In this document: positions 19,675-27,921 of the stretch, piece by piece
Numbering within the stretch: the first letter of the stretch is position 1
How the letters are laid out: each line of letters opens with the position of its first letter
Assembly: GCA_947474455.1 (NCBI GenBank)
Contig: CANJIL010000010.1
Span: 16,897 to 80,896, forward strand
DNA length: 64,000 nucleotides
Source of the DNA: Hyphomonadaceae bacterium
Lineage (GTDB): Bacteria > Pseudomonadota > Alphaproteobacteria > Caulobacterales > Hyphomonadaceae
Reading direction: 5' to 3'
Position numbers and translations under genes: made by a program
Notes under the pieces: generated by a model
The model's input: only the letters and a program-made list of their open reading frames with translations
What the model was told of the DNA's origin: nothing
The model's database searches: none

Positions 19675-20070
19675 GGTCGCGCGTAGGCCGTCAAACACAT
19701 AAGGTTTGAGAACGCCGGCCGAGAGGCCGGGCTTGCCTATGTCCTTCCCGTCGATCGCCAACGTCATCACCCTGCGTTCAAAGTCGTCTTTTTCTTCTGC
19801 GGGCGCAATCGTAACCTTACCCGTCTTCGTAGCGTTGACGATGAACTCCTTCGCCTTGAAGCCTGACTCACGCTCCCTCTCGCGCTTGGCGCCGCCGCGT
19901 GAGCCAACGTTGCCGGTCTCGGGGGCGTCAACGTCAGCTAAACGGAAGTCTGCGCCATTCACGGGTCCACTATCGCCATCAGACCAGTAGAGCGATCTCA
20001 CGGGCTGCGCTGACGAGTTTTGTGACGCGCAGGCTGTAAGCGCACATGCGAGACATAAGGTGCGGAGCAT
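19648..20070 (-). CDS. Secreted thermonuclease-like lipoprotein (SNase domain)
   Basis: A 140-residue protein with a lipoprotein signal (MLRTLCLACALTAC) and a compact staphylococcal-nuclease domain. The Ca-dependent active site pattern is preserved: WSDGDS, then FRLADVDAPE, with Arg, Asp (+5) and Glu (+8) spaced as in the type enzyme, and a later DFERRVM arginine. The domain ends MAKPDWCN; SNase-like proteins of this group often end in WC. The ATG at 20070 gives the signal peptide; the open frame extends 26 codons upstream without one. Likely an outer-membrane or periplasmic nuclease. The 3' end lies in a duplicated sequence. Confidence 0.82.
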   Translation of the reverse strand: MLRTLCLACALTACASQNSSAQPVRSLYWSDGDSGPVNGADFRLADVDAPETGNVGSRGGAKRERERESGFKAKEFIVNATKTGKVTIAPAEEKDDFERRVMTLAIDGKDIGKPGLSAGVLKPYVFDGLRATMAKPDWCN

Positions 20071-20321
20071 AGAAGTCCCCAACGCGAGCGACGAATGACG
20101 CGGCTGCCGAGCACAACAGAAGGGGCGTCCCGCGTAAACAGGATGCACTCTTGCCTGTGTGGCTGCTGCTTATGCCGCCCTCTTAGCAGCAGCGGCCGCG
20201 CCTTCGCGTTCCTCGACGCCGTCTTCATGGACGAAGTCTGACGGTCAGAGCAGCTTGAGATCCTGGTCGTTTTCGGTGACCCGCCTCGACAGATCCTCTC
20301 ATCTTAGCTGATGACGATCGC
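20071..20321. other. Intergenic region with short coding-like scraps
   Basis: Read on the minus strand, two short frames end in protein-like tails (…VTENDQDLKLL stop near 20253 and …EREGAAAAAKRAA stop near 20172). They could be debris of a decayed gene, but neither has a family or start. Confidence 0.3.
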
Positions 20322-22253
20322 TCAGCGTGGCGCGAGAATATCGTCGATATAGGCCGCCTTGCCGGTGATGCGCTCAAGCCGCGGATAGCGATGGCCGCTG
20401 CGATAGTCGAGGCGCACCGTCTTGAATGCCTCACCGATGCGAACCAGCAGGTCAACTGGGGCGCCACTCTTTGTTCCGGCCACAGCAGCCTTGAGGCGAT
20501 CCACCGAAAACGCTTCTCCATTGACGCCGGTGATCGTTAGCGACGTATTGAGCCCGGCCTTCCACGCCGGTCCGTTCCATTGCACGAGCCCGATCCTTCC
20601 TCCTGCGTCGACGGTGAGACCGATCGAGTAGAGCAGGTTGGCGCCTCGCGAGCGGACCTCGCCTTCGCGCCAGACCGTGTTGGGCGCATCGCCGTAAACA
20701 AGCCGGTAGCCGCCACGCTCAAGACCGTCGAGCGGTGCCTTTTCAGCCACGTCGTCGACACGCTGCCTGAAGAAGGTCTCCCAGTCATACGGCTCAATCT
20801 TGTTCAGGGTGGCAACTACATCGGCGCGGGTATAGGTGAGCGTCCCCCAATCGCCGTCGTTCACACCAAAGAATGCTTTGGCGAAATCGTCCAGCGACCG
20901 CTTTCCGCCGGATCGTTCGCGGATCATTGTATCGATGTCCATCCAGATCAGCTGGCCTTCGGAATAGTAGTCCTCGCTGCGCTGCCAGTTCTGCCACGGT
21001 AGGGAGCGGCGTGCGGCGATGATCGGGTCCATGGTCGTGTCGGCCAGGGCACGCCAGTCGCGGCCAGTTCGCGTGTCATAGACCGCTGCATTGTTTGCGA
21101 TCAGGTCGAGCGCCTGCTGCTTGCTAACGAAGCCTGACCGCGCTGCCAGAATGTTGCCGTAATATTGCGTCTGGCCCTCGTAGATCCACAGCAAGCTGTT
21201 GCGCATGGGGGTGTTGAAACTTGGCGTCCAGAGATCCGCTGGCCGTCGATACTTGCCATTCCACGAATGGTTGTACTCATGCGCCAGCAGGTCCTTGCTA
21301 ACGAAGCCCGTATCCCAGTTGCGGAAGTATCCGGAGCGAGCACCATTGTCGCTTGAGCGCTGGTGCTCGATCCCCGCCGTTGCAAGGTTATCGCTGACCG
21401 AGAGGAGGAAGTCGTAGTGGTCGAAGTGCCGGGCGCCATAGAGCTTGTCTGCTTGGGCCACGAGGTTGCGGTGAATCTGAATGATCTCGGCTGGAGGATC
21501 AACCTGTCCGGGCTCGTCTCCCATCACGTTGAGGGTCACGCGCGAGCGGCCGCCGGGGTCGAGATCGAACTTCCGCATGTGCTTGCCGGCGAACAGCGGA
21601 GAGTCGATCACTGTCTCCCAGTTCGTCGTTTTGAACTTCACCACACCGTTGGTGGTCGACGCCATCTCCAGCGCCGTCGCGTAGTCCCAGCCCTGCGGCA
21701 GTTTCAGGCTGACGTCAAAGTTGAGCTTCCGGGCATAGTGTCCGGCCGGATAGAGCGCCGCGATGTGCCAGTTCAGGCGCATCATCTCCTGCGTTATCAT
21801 GATCGGTCCCTGTGCGGGTTCGATCGCGCTCAGGAACTGCGCCTCTATATTGATGGCCCTCACGCCCGCAGGAACATCAACGTGGAAAGCGTAGACGTCG
21901 CCCGTGTCGCGTCGCCAAGCCAGCGGCTTGCCGCCGGCCGTGATCTTCAGGCCCGAATAGTTGTAGATCGGCCCACGCGGCGCGTGGTTCCCCATGATCC
22001 ATTCGGCGTACATCAGGGTCAGCGGACCCGACTTCGACACAGGGATAGTCTGGCGGATGTTGAAGATGCGTCGGTCGAGGTCGGTGGCGTCCACCTCCAG
22101 CGTCAAAGTTCCGGAATAAGCGACGTCTTTCGGAGCGGGCAGGGCAGGCGCCGCCGCGATGGCCTGAGGCGCAGATCGCATGCCTGCCTGCTGGGCTGTG
22201 GCGGGCGTAATGGCGAGTACAGCGACGATGAGCAGCAGAGAGGTGCGCTTCAA
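20322..22253 (-). CDS. M61 family glycyl aminopeptidase-like metallopeptidase
   Basis: A 643-residue exported peptidase. It has a signal peptide (MKRTSLLLIVAVLAITPATAQ), an N-terminal beta domain, a gluzincin catalytic domain with the zinc motif HEYNH (in LLAHEYNHSWNGKYRRP) and the glutamate in LLWIYEGQTQYYG, and a C-terminal PDZ domain (GGRIGLVQWNGPAWKAGL, then ITGVNGEAFSVDRL). The length and order match M61 peptidases, which release N-terminal Gly/Ala. It is divergent from the transporter gene at 22387, with 133 bases between. Confidence 0.95.
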   Translation of the reverse strand: MKRTSLLLIVAVLAITPATAQQAGMRSAPQAIAAAPALPAPKDVAYSGTLTLEVDATDLDRRIFNIRQTIPVSKSGPLTLMYAEWIMGNHAPRGPIYNYSGLKITAGGKPLAWRRDTGDVYAFHVDVPAGVRAINIEAQFLSAIEPAQGPIMITQEMMRLNWHIAALYPAGHYARKLNFDVSLKLPQGWDYATALEMASTTNGVVKFKTTNWETVIDSPLFAGKHMRKFDLDPGGRSRVTLNVMGDEPGQVDPPAEIIQIHRNLVAQADKLYGARHFDHYDFLLSVSDNLATAGIEHQRSSDNGARSGYFRNWDTGFVSKDLLAHEYNHSWNGKYRRPADLWTPSFNTPMRNSLLWIYEGQTQYYGNILAARSGFVSKQQALDLIANNAAVYDTRTGRDWRALADTTMDPIIAARRSLPWQNWQRSEDYYSEGQLIWMDIDTMIRERSGGKRSLDDFAKAFFGVNDGDWGTLTYTRADVVATLNKIEPYDWETFFRQRVDDVAEKAPLDGLERGGYRLVYGDAPNTVWREGEVRSRGANLLYSIGLTVDAGGRIGLVQWNGPAWKAGLNTSLTITGVNGEAFSVDRLKAAVAGTKSGAPVDLLVRIGEAFKTVRLDYRSGHRYPRLERITGKAAYIDDILAPR

Positions 22254-22386
22254 GGATATCTCCCCTTAAACAGGCTCGGACCCAGCGACTTTAGACCGCC
22301 ATCTCCGTCCAAGACAACGCTGGCGAACCCTTGGAAACTCGTGCAGGTGTTTCCGACAACGCGCTGAGAGCGGGCGGGAGGAATGG

Positions 22387-24042
22387 ATGGCGACTGTCGT
22401 GAAGGAAGGCGAAAAAAAGTCGCCGACTTCGATGCGCACGGTTGTGCTGGCGTCCTCAACGGGTACGGCTTTCGAATGGTATGACTTCTTCGTCTATGGC
22501 GCGGTGGCGCCGGTCATTGCTCGGAATTTCTTCTCGCAGCTCGACGAGACATCCGGCCTTCTGGCCTCGCTGGCCCTGTTCGCCACCGGCTTTCTATTCC
22601 GTCCGCTGGGCGCGCTGATTTTCGGCTGGCTGGGTGATCGCTTTGGGCGGAAGGGTGCCTTCCTCGCCACCGTCGTAATCATGGGCGGGGCCACCTTCGC
22701 CATTGGACTCCTACCGACCTATGCGCAGTCCGGCGGAATCGGCACTATTCTACTGATCATCGTCCGCATCCTGCAGGGCCTTGCCCTTGGCGGGGAGTAT
22801 GGCGGCGCCGCGATCTATGTCGCCGAACACGCCTCCACCGAACGCCGGGGTCTTTCCACAGGCTGGATTCAGTCGTCGGCGGCGTTTGGCCTACTGGGCG
22901 CCCAGCTTGTCGTTCTCCTCACGCGTCTGCAGCTTGGCGAGGAAGCCTTCATCGCCTGGGGCTGGCGCGTTCCGTTCCTGCTCTCCATTGGTCTGTTGGC
23001 GGTATCCATCTGGATGCGTGCGAAGCTGCACGAAAGTCCCGAGTTCGAGCGCGCACGTGAGGAGAAGAAACTCAGCTCCGCGCCGTTCAAGGAGGTCTTC
23101 CTGAAATGGAAGAACCTCAAGATCGTGCTGATCGCGCTCTTCTCGATCACTGGCGCGCAGGGCGCCATCTGGTGGTGCACTTTCTCGTACTCGCAGGTCT
23201 TTCTCGAGACGACGATGAAGTTCGAACCGCTGCTGACCAACATGGTGCTCGGCGTCGCCACGCTGGCGTCGATCCCGCTCTACATTTTCTTTGCCTGGCT
23301 GTCGGACAAGATCGGACGCAAGCCTGTGATCGCGTTCGGCATCGGCCTCGCACTGGTCGCTGTTTTTCCGTCCTTCCAGATGATGGCCCGCGGCGCCAAC
23401 CCCGCCCTCTTTGAGGCCGTCGAGAAGGCGCCTGTCAGCATCCATGCTGCGCCGCGTACATGCTCCTTCCAGTTCGATATTCTGGGCCGCGCTCGCTATG
23501 AAACTGCTTGCGATATCGCCCGCGCCGCGCTTACGCGCGTCGGCGTAGCTTACAAGACGGAACAGGCGGCGGAAGGAACGCCCACCACGGTTCATCTCGG
23601 CGGCGCGATCATCCCGATTGCAGACGGCAGCGGCCTGGCGTCGCCCGAACTCAAGCAGGCATCAGACAAGACCGGGACCGATATTTCCGCCGCGCTTCGG
23701 TCGGCCGGGTATCCCGCCACGGCCAGCGAAGGCGAGCCTAACTGGCTTCTCATCGCGCTTGGTCTCACCGCCATGGTGGTCGCCGCCACCGCGCTCTATG
23801 GTCCGCAGGCGGCAGCTCTCGTCGAGCTCTTCCCCACCAATGTACGCTACACGGCGCTGTCGGTGCCGTATCACGTCGGTGTCGGCTGGGTCGGTGGATT
23901 CATGCCCGTGACAGCCTTCGCCATCGCCGCCGCGACCGGGGATATCTTCTCGGGCCTCTGGTATCTGATCTTCTTTGCCGGAATCAGCTTCGCGTGCTGC
24001 ATTTTCTTCCTGCCAGAGACGAGGGGCAGGCCGCTGTCTTAG
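22387..24042 (+). CDS. MHS-type major facilitator transporter
   Basis: A 551-residue secondary transporter of the metabolite:H+ symporter group (ProP/KgtP/ShiA relatives). Family patches are clear: SSTGTAFEWYDFFVYG at the first helix, GWLGDRFGRKGAF between helices 2 and 3, LGGEYGGAAIYVAEH with TGWIQSSAAFG, and SDKIGRKP after helix 8. An insertion of about 115 residues (about 340-455), containing two Cys and a VHLGGAIIPIAD patch, separates helix 8 from helix 9 and explains the extra length. The substrate cannot be deduced. The last 4 bases overlap the convergent kinase gene. Confidence 0.92.
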   Translation: MATVVKEGEKKSPTSMRTVVLASSTGTAFEWYDFFVYGAVAPVIARNFFSQLDETSGLLASLALFATGFLFRPLGALIFGWLGDRFGRKGAFLATVVIMGGATFAIGLLPTYAQSGGIGTILLIIVRILQGLALGGEYGGAAIYVAEHASTERRGLSTGWIQSSAAFGLLGAQLVVLLTRLQLGEEAFIAWGWRVPFLLSIGLLAVSIWMRAKLHESPEFERAREEKKLSSAPFKEVFLKWKNLKIVLIALFSITGAQGAIWWCTFSYSQVFLETTMKFEPLLTNMVLGVATLASIPLYIFFAWLSDKIGRKPVIAFGIGLALVAVFPSFQMMARGANPALFEAVEKAPVSIHAAPRTCSFQFDILGRARYETACDIARAALTRVGVAYKTEQAAEGTPTTVHLGGAIIPIADGSGLASPELKQASDKTGTDISAALRSAGYPATASEGEPNWLLIALGLTAMVVAATALYGPQAAALVELFPTNVRYTALSVPYHVGVGWVGGFMPVTAFAIAAATGDIFSGLWYLIFFAGISFACCIFFLPETRGRPLS

Positions 24043-25538
24043 CTCTTGGGAGGCGTTGCCAAGGGCAATCGTATCGTGGCGCTCAGCCCATGCGGCGACC
24101 GGTTCTCCAGAACCAGTATTCCGCCGTGCGCCTTTGCGATCGCGTCAACCAGCGTGATGCCAAGACCGGCGCCGCCCGTCCTGCGATTGCGCGAGGCGTC
24201 GCCGCGATAGAAGGGATCGGCAGCGGAAGCCAGCGACTCAGCTGACATGCCCGGCCCGTCATCCTCGACCCGCACGAGCACATCGCCGTTGGACCGCGTA
24301 ACGCTCAGCCGCGCCCGTTCTCCATAAGAAACCGCATTGTCGATAAGGTTGCGCAACGCTCGCCGGAACAGCACAGGCCGGCAGGCCACCGGCGCCTTTT
24401 CGCATCCTGCCAGGGAAACTGGCGCACCCGTTTCGGCGTAGTCCTCGACTATGTCTTCAACGACGATCGCGACATCCATGGTTCGCACCGGCTCCTTGGA
24501 GCGGCCTTGCCGCGCCAGTTCCAGTATGTCTTCCAAAAGGTCGCTGGCTTCCTCGATCGTCTTGATCGCCTTCAGCCGCTCAGCCTCTGGCTCCATGCTT
24601 TCGATGCGGATGCGCAGGCTCGACAGCGGCGTGCGCAGGTCATGCCCCAGCGCGCCGAGCATCACATCCTTCTCGCCGAGCAGCTGGTTCACGCGCCTGC
24701 TCATGGCGTTGAATGCCTCCAGCGTCTGCCGCACATCGCCTGGCCCCTGGACGGTCACCTCCTGCGGTTGGCCCGCTGCGCCAATCATCTGCGCGGCCGC
24801 GGTCAGGTCGCGCAGCGGCCGCGCCACGCGGCTTGCAATCCAGAGCGCCGCCGCCAGAACGAACGCGAAAATGATGAAGGTGCTGGCCCCGAGCAGGAAA
24901 ATCTCTCCACCAACCGGCTCAGGCGAAAACGTTACGCTGCTTAGCCAGCGCTGGTCGGTGAGCTGCGCTGTCAGAGCAATTTCACGTATTTCCCTTGGTA
25001 GGCGTGGGCCGTCGCCGTCAGGATATCCGGGGCCACGCCGGAGGTCAGTGTCGTTTGCCGCTTCGAGCAAGGGGGGGAAGACTGGCAACCTGCCTTCGCG
25101 TGAAGCATTGCGATCGTCGTCCTGGTCAGGCCGTTGGCGTTGTCCACCGCGCCTTTCTGGCCGCATGACGCTGCGCGTTGAGGCCCGCACGCTTGTCGGT
25201 TGGATGCCCGCATCCGCCAGCGCCGTGACCAGTCTTTGCTCAAGCTCCGCGTCTCGGGGCAGAGCGCGATTATCAATCGGATTTCCCGCTTGAACTTGAT
25301 AGCGGCTTGGGCCACGGCGTGCGATTGGAGCAGGTCCGCTAGTTGGCGGCGGCGCCTCGAAAACATCACGCGCCACATCGACGAAACGAGCGATCGGCGG
25401 GCCGCTCTGTTCAATCAGCAGGGCGCGTTGGCGCTCGCCGATGAGCAGCACGAAGTTGACGATGCTCGCCACCAGCAACGCGCCGGCCATAACCAGCGCA
25501 AGTTGCCCGGCTAGACTGCGGGGGAGGAGCGATTTCAA
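24039..25538 (-). CDS. Sensor histidine kinase, EnvZ-like
   Basis: A 499-residue membrane kinase. The first helix is at about 8-30, followed by a Pro/Arg-rich periplasmic part, a second helix (IFLLGASTFIIFAFVLAAAL), a HAMP linker (ASRVARPLRDLTAAAQMIGA) and a HisKA domain with phospho-acceptor His in LGALGHDLRTPLSSLRIRIE. The HATPase domain has N box RNLIDNAVSYG, G1 VEDDGPGM and G2 GGAGLGITLVDAIA. It is coupled by a 4-base overlap to the upstream response regulator, its evident partner. The signal sensed is unknown. Confidence 0.95.
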   Translation of the reverse strand: MKSLLPRSLAGQLALVMAGALLVASIVNFVLLIGERQRALLIEQSGPPIARFVDVARDVFEAPPPTSGPAPIARRGPSRYQVQAGNPIDNRALPRDAELEQRLVTALADAGIQPTSVRASTRSVMRPERRGGQRQRPDQDDDRNASREGRLPVFPPLLEAANDTDLRRGPGYPDGDGPRLPREIREIALTAQLTDQRWLSSVTFSPEPVGGEIFLLGASTFIIFAFVLAAALWIASRVARPLRDLTAAAQMIGAAGQPQEVTVQGPGDVRQTLEAFNAMSRRVNQLLGEKDVMLGALGHDLRTPLSSLRIRIESMEPEAERLKAIKTIEEASDLLEDILELARQGRSKEPVRTMDVAIVVEDIVEDYAETGAPVSLAGCEKAPVACRPVLFRRALRNLIDNAVSYGERARLSVTRSNGDVLVRVEDDGPGMSAESLASAADPFYRGDASRNRRTGGAGLGITLVDAIAKAHGGILVLENRSPHGLSATIRLPLATPPKS

Positions 25539-26248
25539 AGCTTCCTCACGTCGCTGGCCAGGCTATAGCCGCCGCCCCAGACGGTCTTGATATACTTCGG
25601 GGTCTTGGGATCTTCTTCGATTTTGCGGCGAAGCCGGCTGATCTGATTGTCAATCGAGCGGTCGAACAGGTTTGCCTCCCGCCCCTGCGTGAGATCCAGA
25701 AGCTGATCCCGCGTCAGCACCAGCTTCGGCCGCTCGACCAGCACTAGCAGTAGCGCATACTCGCCGGACGACAGGGGAACAGTCAGGCCGTCAGGGCCGA
25801 CCAGCTCACGCTCACCCGTTTTCAACACCCAATCTCCGAATGCATAGGCGACCGTTTCAGGCGAGACCTGTCTCGGCGGCAGACTGTTGGTGCGCCTGAC
25901 AACCGCCTTCACGCGCGCCAACAGTTCGCGGGGGGAAAATGGCTTTACGACATAGTCGTCGGCGCCGACCTCGAGACCGAGGATGCGATCAAGTTCCTCC
26001 GCTCGCGCTGTCAGGAGAATGACGGGAAGGTTGCTGGTTGAGCGGATGTGCCGGCACAGGCTCAGCCCGTCCTCGCCCGGCATCATGATGTCCGAGATGA
26101 CCAGGTCGAACGTGTGCGCCGTCAGAAGAGCCCGTGCCTCTGCGGCGTTGGAGGCCGCTTTCACGCGAAACTGGTTCTCCTCGAAATACTTGACGAGCGG
26201 CTCGCGGATCGAGGCCTCGTCTTCGACAATCAGGAGGGTTTCGCTCAT
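25535..26248 (-). CDS. OmpR-family response regulator
   Basis: A 237-residue two-domain regulator. The receiver has acidic residues VEDEAS, phospho-acceptor Asp in FDLVISDIMMPGEDGL, the Thr/Ser switch LLTARAEE and the Lys in VVKPFSPREL. The C-terminal winged helix shows LSSGEYALLLVLVERP and DNQISRLRRKIEEDPK-TPKYIKTVWGGGYSL. It is transcribed with the kinase (4-base overlap). A near-perfect inverted repeat lies just upstream of its start, and phased direct repeats lie upstream of the adjacent EF-hand gene, both possible targets. Confidence 0.96.
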   Translation of the reverse strand: MSETLLIVEDEASIREPLVKYFEENQFRVKAASNAAEARALLTAHTFDLVISDIMMPGEDGLSLCRHIRSTSNLPVILLTARAEELDRILGLEVGADDYVVKPFSPRELLARVKAVVRRTNSLPPRQVSPETVAYAFGDWVLKTGERELVGPDGLTVPLSSGEYALLLVLVERPKLVLTRDQLLDLTQGREANLFDRSIDNQISRLRRKIEEDPKTPKYIKTVWGGGYSLASDVRKL

Positions 26249-26277
26249 CGGCGTTCAGTATCCCAATACAGCTGTAA

Positions 26278-26309
26278 CCTGCTGCATCGGACCGATCCGA
26301 TGCAACAGG
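26278..26309. promoter_or_regulatory. Inverted repeat upstream of the response regulator gene
   Basis: CCTGCTGCATCGG and CCGATGCAACAGG pair at 12 of 13 positions around a 6-base centre, 30 bases upstream of the regulator ATG and 56 bases after the EF-hand stop. No U-tract follows in either direction, so an operator or leader hairpin is as likely as a terminator. Confidence 0.5.
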
Positions 26310-26365
26310 CTACGACCATTCGCTGAAAGACTCTGCCGGGGATGGGAGAGCCTGGGTTGCAGCGG

Positions 26366-26962
26366 CTAGTTGCGACCCGGTCTCGACGCCTGGAGTTCGG
26401 CGATGGTGACCGTGCCGTCCTTGTTGGTGTCGGCGTTGACGAAGGCTGCCGCGCCCCGGGCGCTGAACTCGGCGAACGTCAGGTTGCCATTGCTGTCAGC
26501 ATCCCACGGACCAGCGCGCTGCGGGCCTTTGGCGCCGTCCATCTTCGCGGGATGCGGACCGTGGCCACCGCGCATGTTGGGGCCTCCACGTCCGTCACGC
26601 ATCGGCTTTGTCGCAGCAAATTCTGACTGGCTGATCTGGCCGTTCTTGTCGGCGTCGAGGGTAGTAAACCGCTCTTTGTTGATATCGGCGCGGCGGGCGT
26701 CAGCTTCAGCTTTCCAGGCCGCCTGGAACTCTTCGGGCGTTGCCGAGCCATCCTTGTTGGCGTCGATCTTGTCGAACCGGGTTTTCTGGGCGCTATCGAA
26801 CTCGGCCTTTGTCAGCCTGCCGTCGGCATTGGCGTCGAACTGGAGAAGGCCGAAGCTTCCTTTGGGTCCACGGTCGCCGCCGCGGGGGCCATCCGGAGGC
26901 TGGGCCGACGCGACTCCTGCGACCAGCGCGAGCGTTGCTGCAGCGAACAAGCCAAACTTCAT
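26366..26962 (-). CDS. Exported EF-hand calcium-binding protein
   Basis: A 198-residue protein with a cleavable signal peptide (MKFGLFAAATLALVAGVASA) and five EF-hand loops in tandem: FDANADGRLTKAEF, IDANKDGSATPEEF, LDADKNGQISQSEF, WDADSNGNLTFAEF and ADTNKDGTVTIAEL. All have Asp/Asn at loop positions 1, 3 and 5 and Glu at 12, so Ca2+ binding is expected. A Gly/Arg/His-rich stretch (RDGRGGPNMRGGHGPHP) separates loops three and four. An AAGGAG ribosome site supports the ATG at 26962. It lies directly upstream of the two-component genes on the same strand, suggesting a periplasmic input or target of that system (inference). Confidence 0.9.
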   Translation of the reverse strand: MKFGLFAAATLALVAGVASAQPPDGPRGGDRGPKGSFGLLQFDANADGRLTKAEFDSAQKTRFDKIDANKDGSATPEEFQAAWKAEADARRADINKERFTTLDADKNGQISQSEFAATKPMRDGRGGPNMRGGHGPHPAKMDGAKGPQRAGPWDADSNGNLTFAEFSARGAAAFVNADTNKDGTVTIAELQASRPGRN

Positions 26963-27014
26963 GGGGAGGTCTCCTTCAGGTGGGCGATCCATTCGTCGCC
27001 CTGTGGAAACAACC

Positions 27015-27074
27015 TTGTCGCCCAGTTGTCGCAGGACTGCGCCGATACGGACGGCATTTGTCGCAAACTGTCAG
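27015..27074 (-). promoter_or_regulatory. Phased TTGTCGC direct repeats upstream of the EF-hand gene
   Basis: TTGTCGC occurs at 27015-27021, 27026-27032 and 27058-27064, with a degenerate CTGTCAG at 27068-27074 and a related TCGTCGC at 26993-26999. The first two are 11 bp apart, and the other gaps are 32 and 22 bp, near whole helical turns. Heptamers 11 bp apart are the usual binding layout of OmpR/PhoB-type regulators, and such a regulator is encoded next door. Confidence 0.5.
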
Positions 27075-27095
27075 AACAACAGTCTCGATTGAGAC

Positions 27096-27755
27096 TTATC
27101 GGAAGCCGAAAGTCGAGGCGAACCAGTTCGTGATGCCGGGAAGGGCGTCAACGAGCAGCACGATAAGGAAAAACGCGGCCACCGTGGCGGCAGCGGTGGC
27201 GAAGAGGCCGATCAACACGATTATCCCGTCCCGTTCGACCAGAGCCATGCCGAGGATTGCGCACGCCAGCGCGGGCGGAAAGTTGCCCCCCGGGGGGAGG
27301 GGAAGGATCAGGACGATGGCCATGAACAGGATGACTATGCCGATCAGCACCGTTGCGACCTTCCCAGTCAGGATAAGCAGACGCGGCCGGGCGAATTTCT
27401 CCATGAATTCAAGCTGCGGCTTGATCTTCTCAAACCCGGAAACGAGCGCTTTGCGGGAAAAACTGCGCTTTGACAGGAAGCGGGGAACCCAAAGCTCCTG
27501 TCGCCCGATCACCATCTGCAAGGACACGATCAGCAATGCGATGCCCACGACCGTCGGCACGCCCGGCGGCATGGGGATCACGGAGGGAATGGCGAATAGC
27601 AGCGTCTCCAGCCCAAAAGCCCGAGCGTCCAGCGTGTCGAGTATCTGGGCGATAGTCACGCGTTCGCTTTCGCCTCTGACCGCCGCCATCAGCAGATCGG
27701 ACGTTCTCAACCCGGGATGGAACTGAGAGGCGGTTGTGGAGGAAATGTCGTTCAA
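27096..27755 (-). CDS. ExoD family exopolysaccharide synthesis protein
   Basis: A 219-residue membrane protein of the ExoD family, first linked to exopolysaccharide production in rhizobia. The family patch FGLETLLFAIPSVIPMPPGVPTV is present, followed by three to four more hydrophobic segments including the glycine-proline turn LPLPPGGNFPPALACAILG. The N-terminal cytoplasmic part (SDLLMAAVRGESERVTIAQILD) is typical. It is divergent from secF, with 166 bases between. The precise biochemical role is unknown. Confidence 0.88.
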   Translation of the reverse strand: MNDISSTTASQFHPGLRTSDLLMAAVRGESERVTIAQILDTLDARAFGLETLLFAIPSVIPMPPGVPTVVGIALLIVSLQMVIGRQELWVPRFLSKRSFSRKALVSGFEKIKPQLEFMEKFARPRLLILTGKVATVLIGIVILFMAIVLILPLPPGGNFPPALACAILGMALVERDGIIVLIGLFATAAATVAAFFLIVLLVDALPGITNWFASTFGFR

Positions 27756-27921
27756 ACGGGCTCTATCCTACTAAAAATACGGCTCTTTCTCTACATATGG
27801 CGGCGTGTCCGGGTTCCCGACATTTTGGATGGCGCTTTTTCGCCTCAACTGGTAGCGCAAGGGCCGATTGGGCGAGTCCGGGACGGGATCACGCCGGTAA
27901 CCGTTCAGGCAAGAGACGCTG

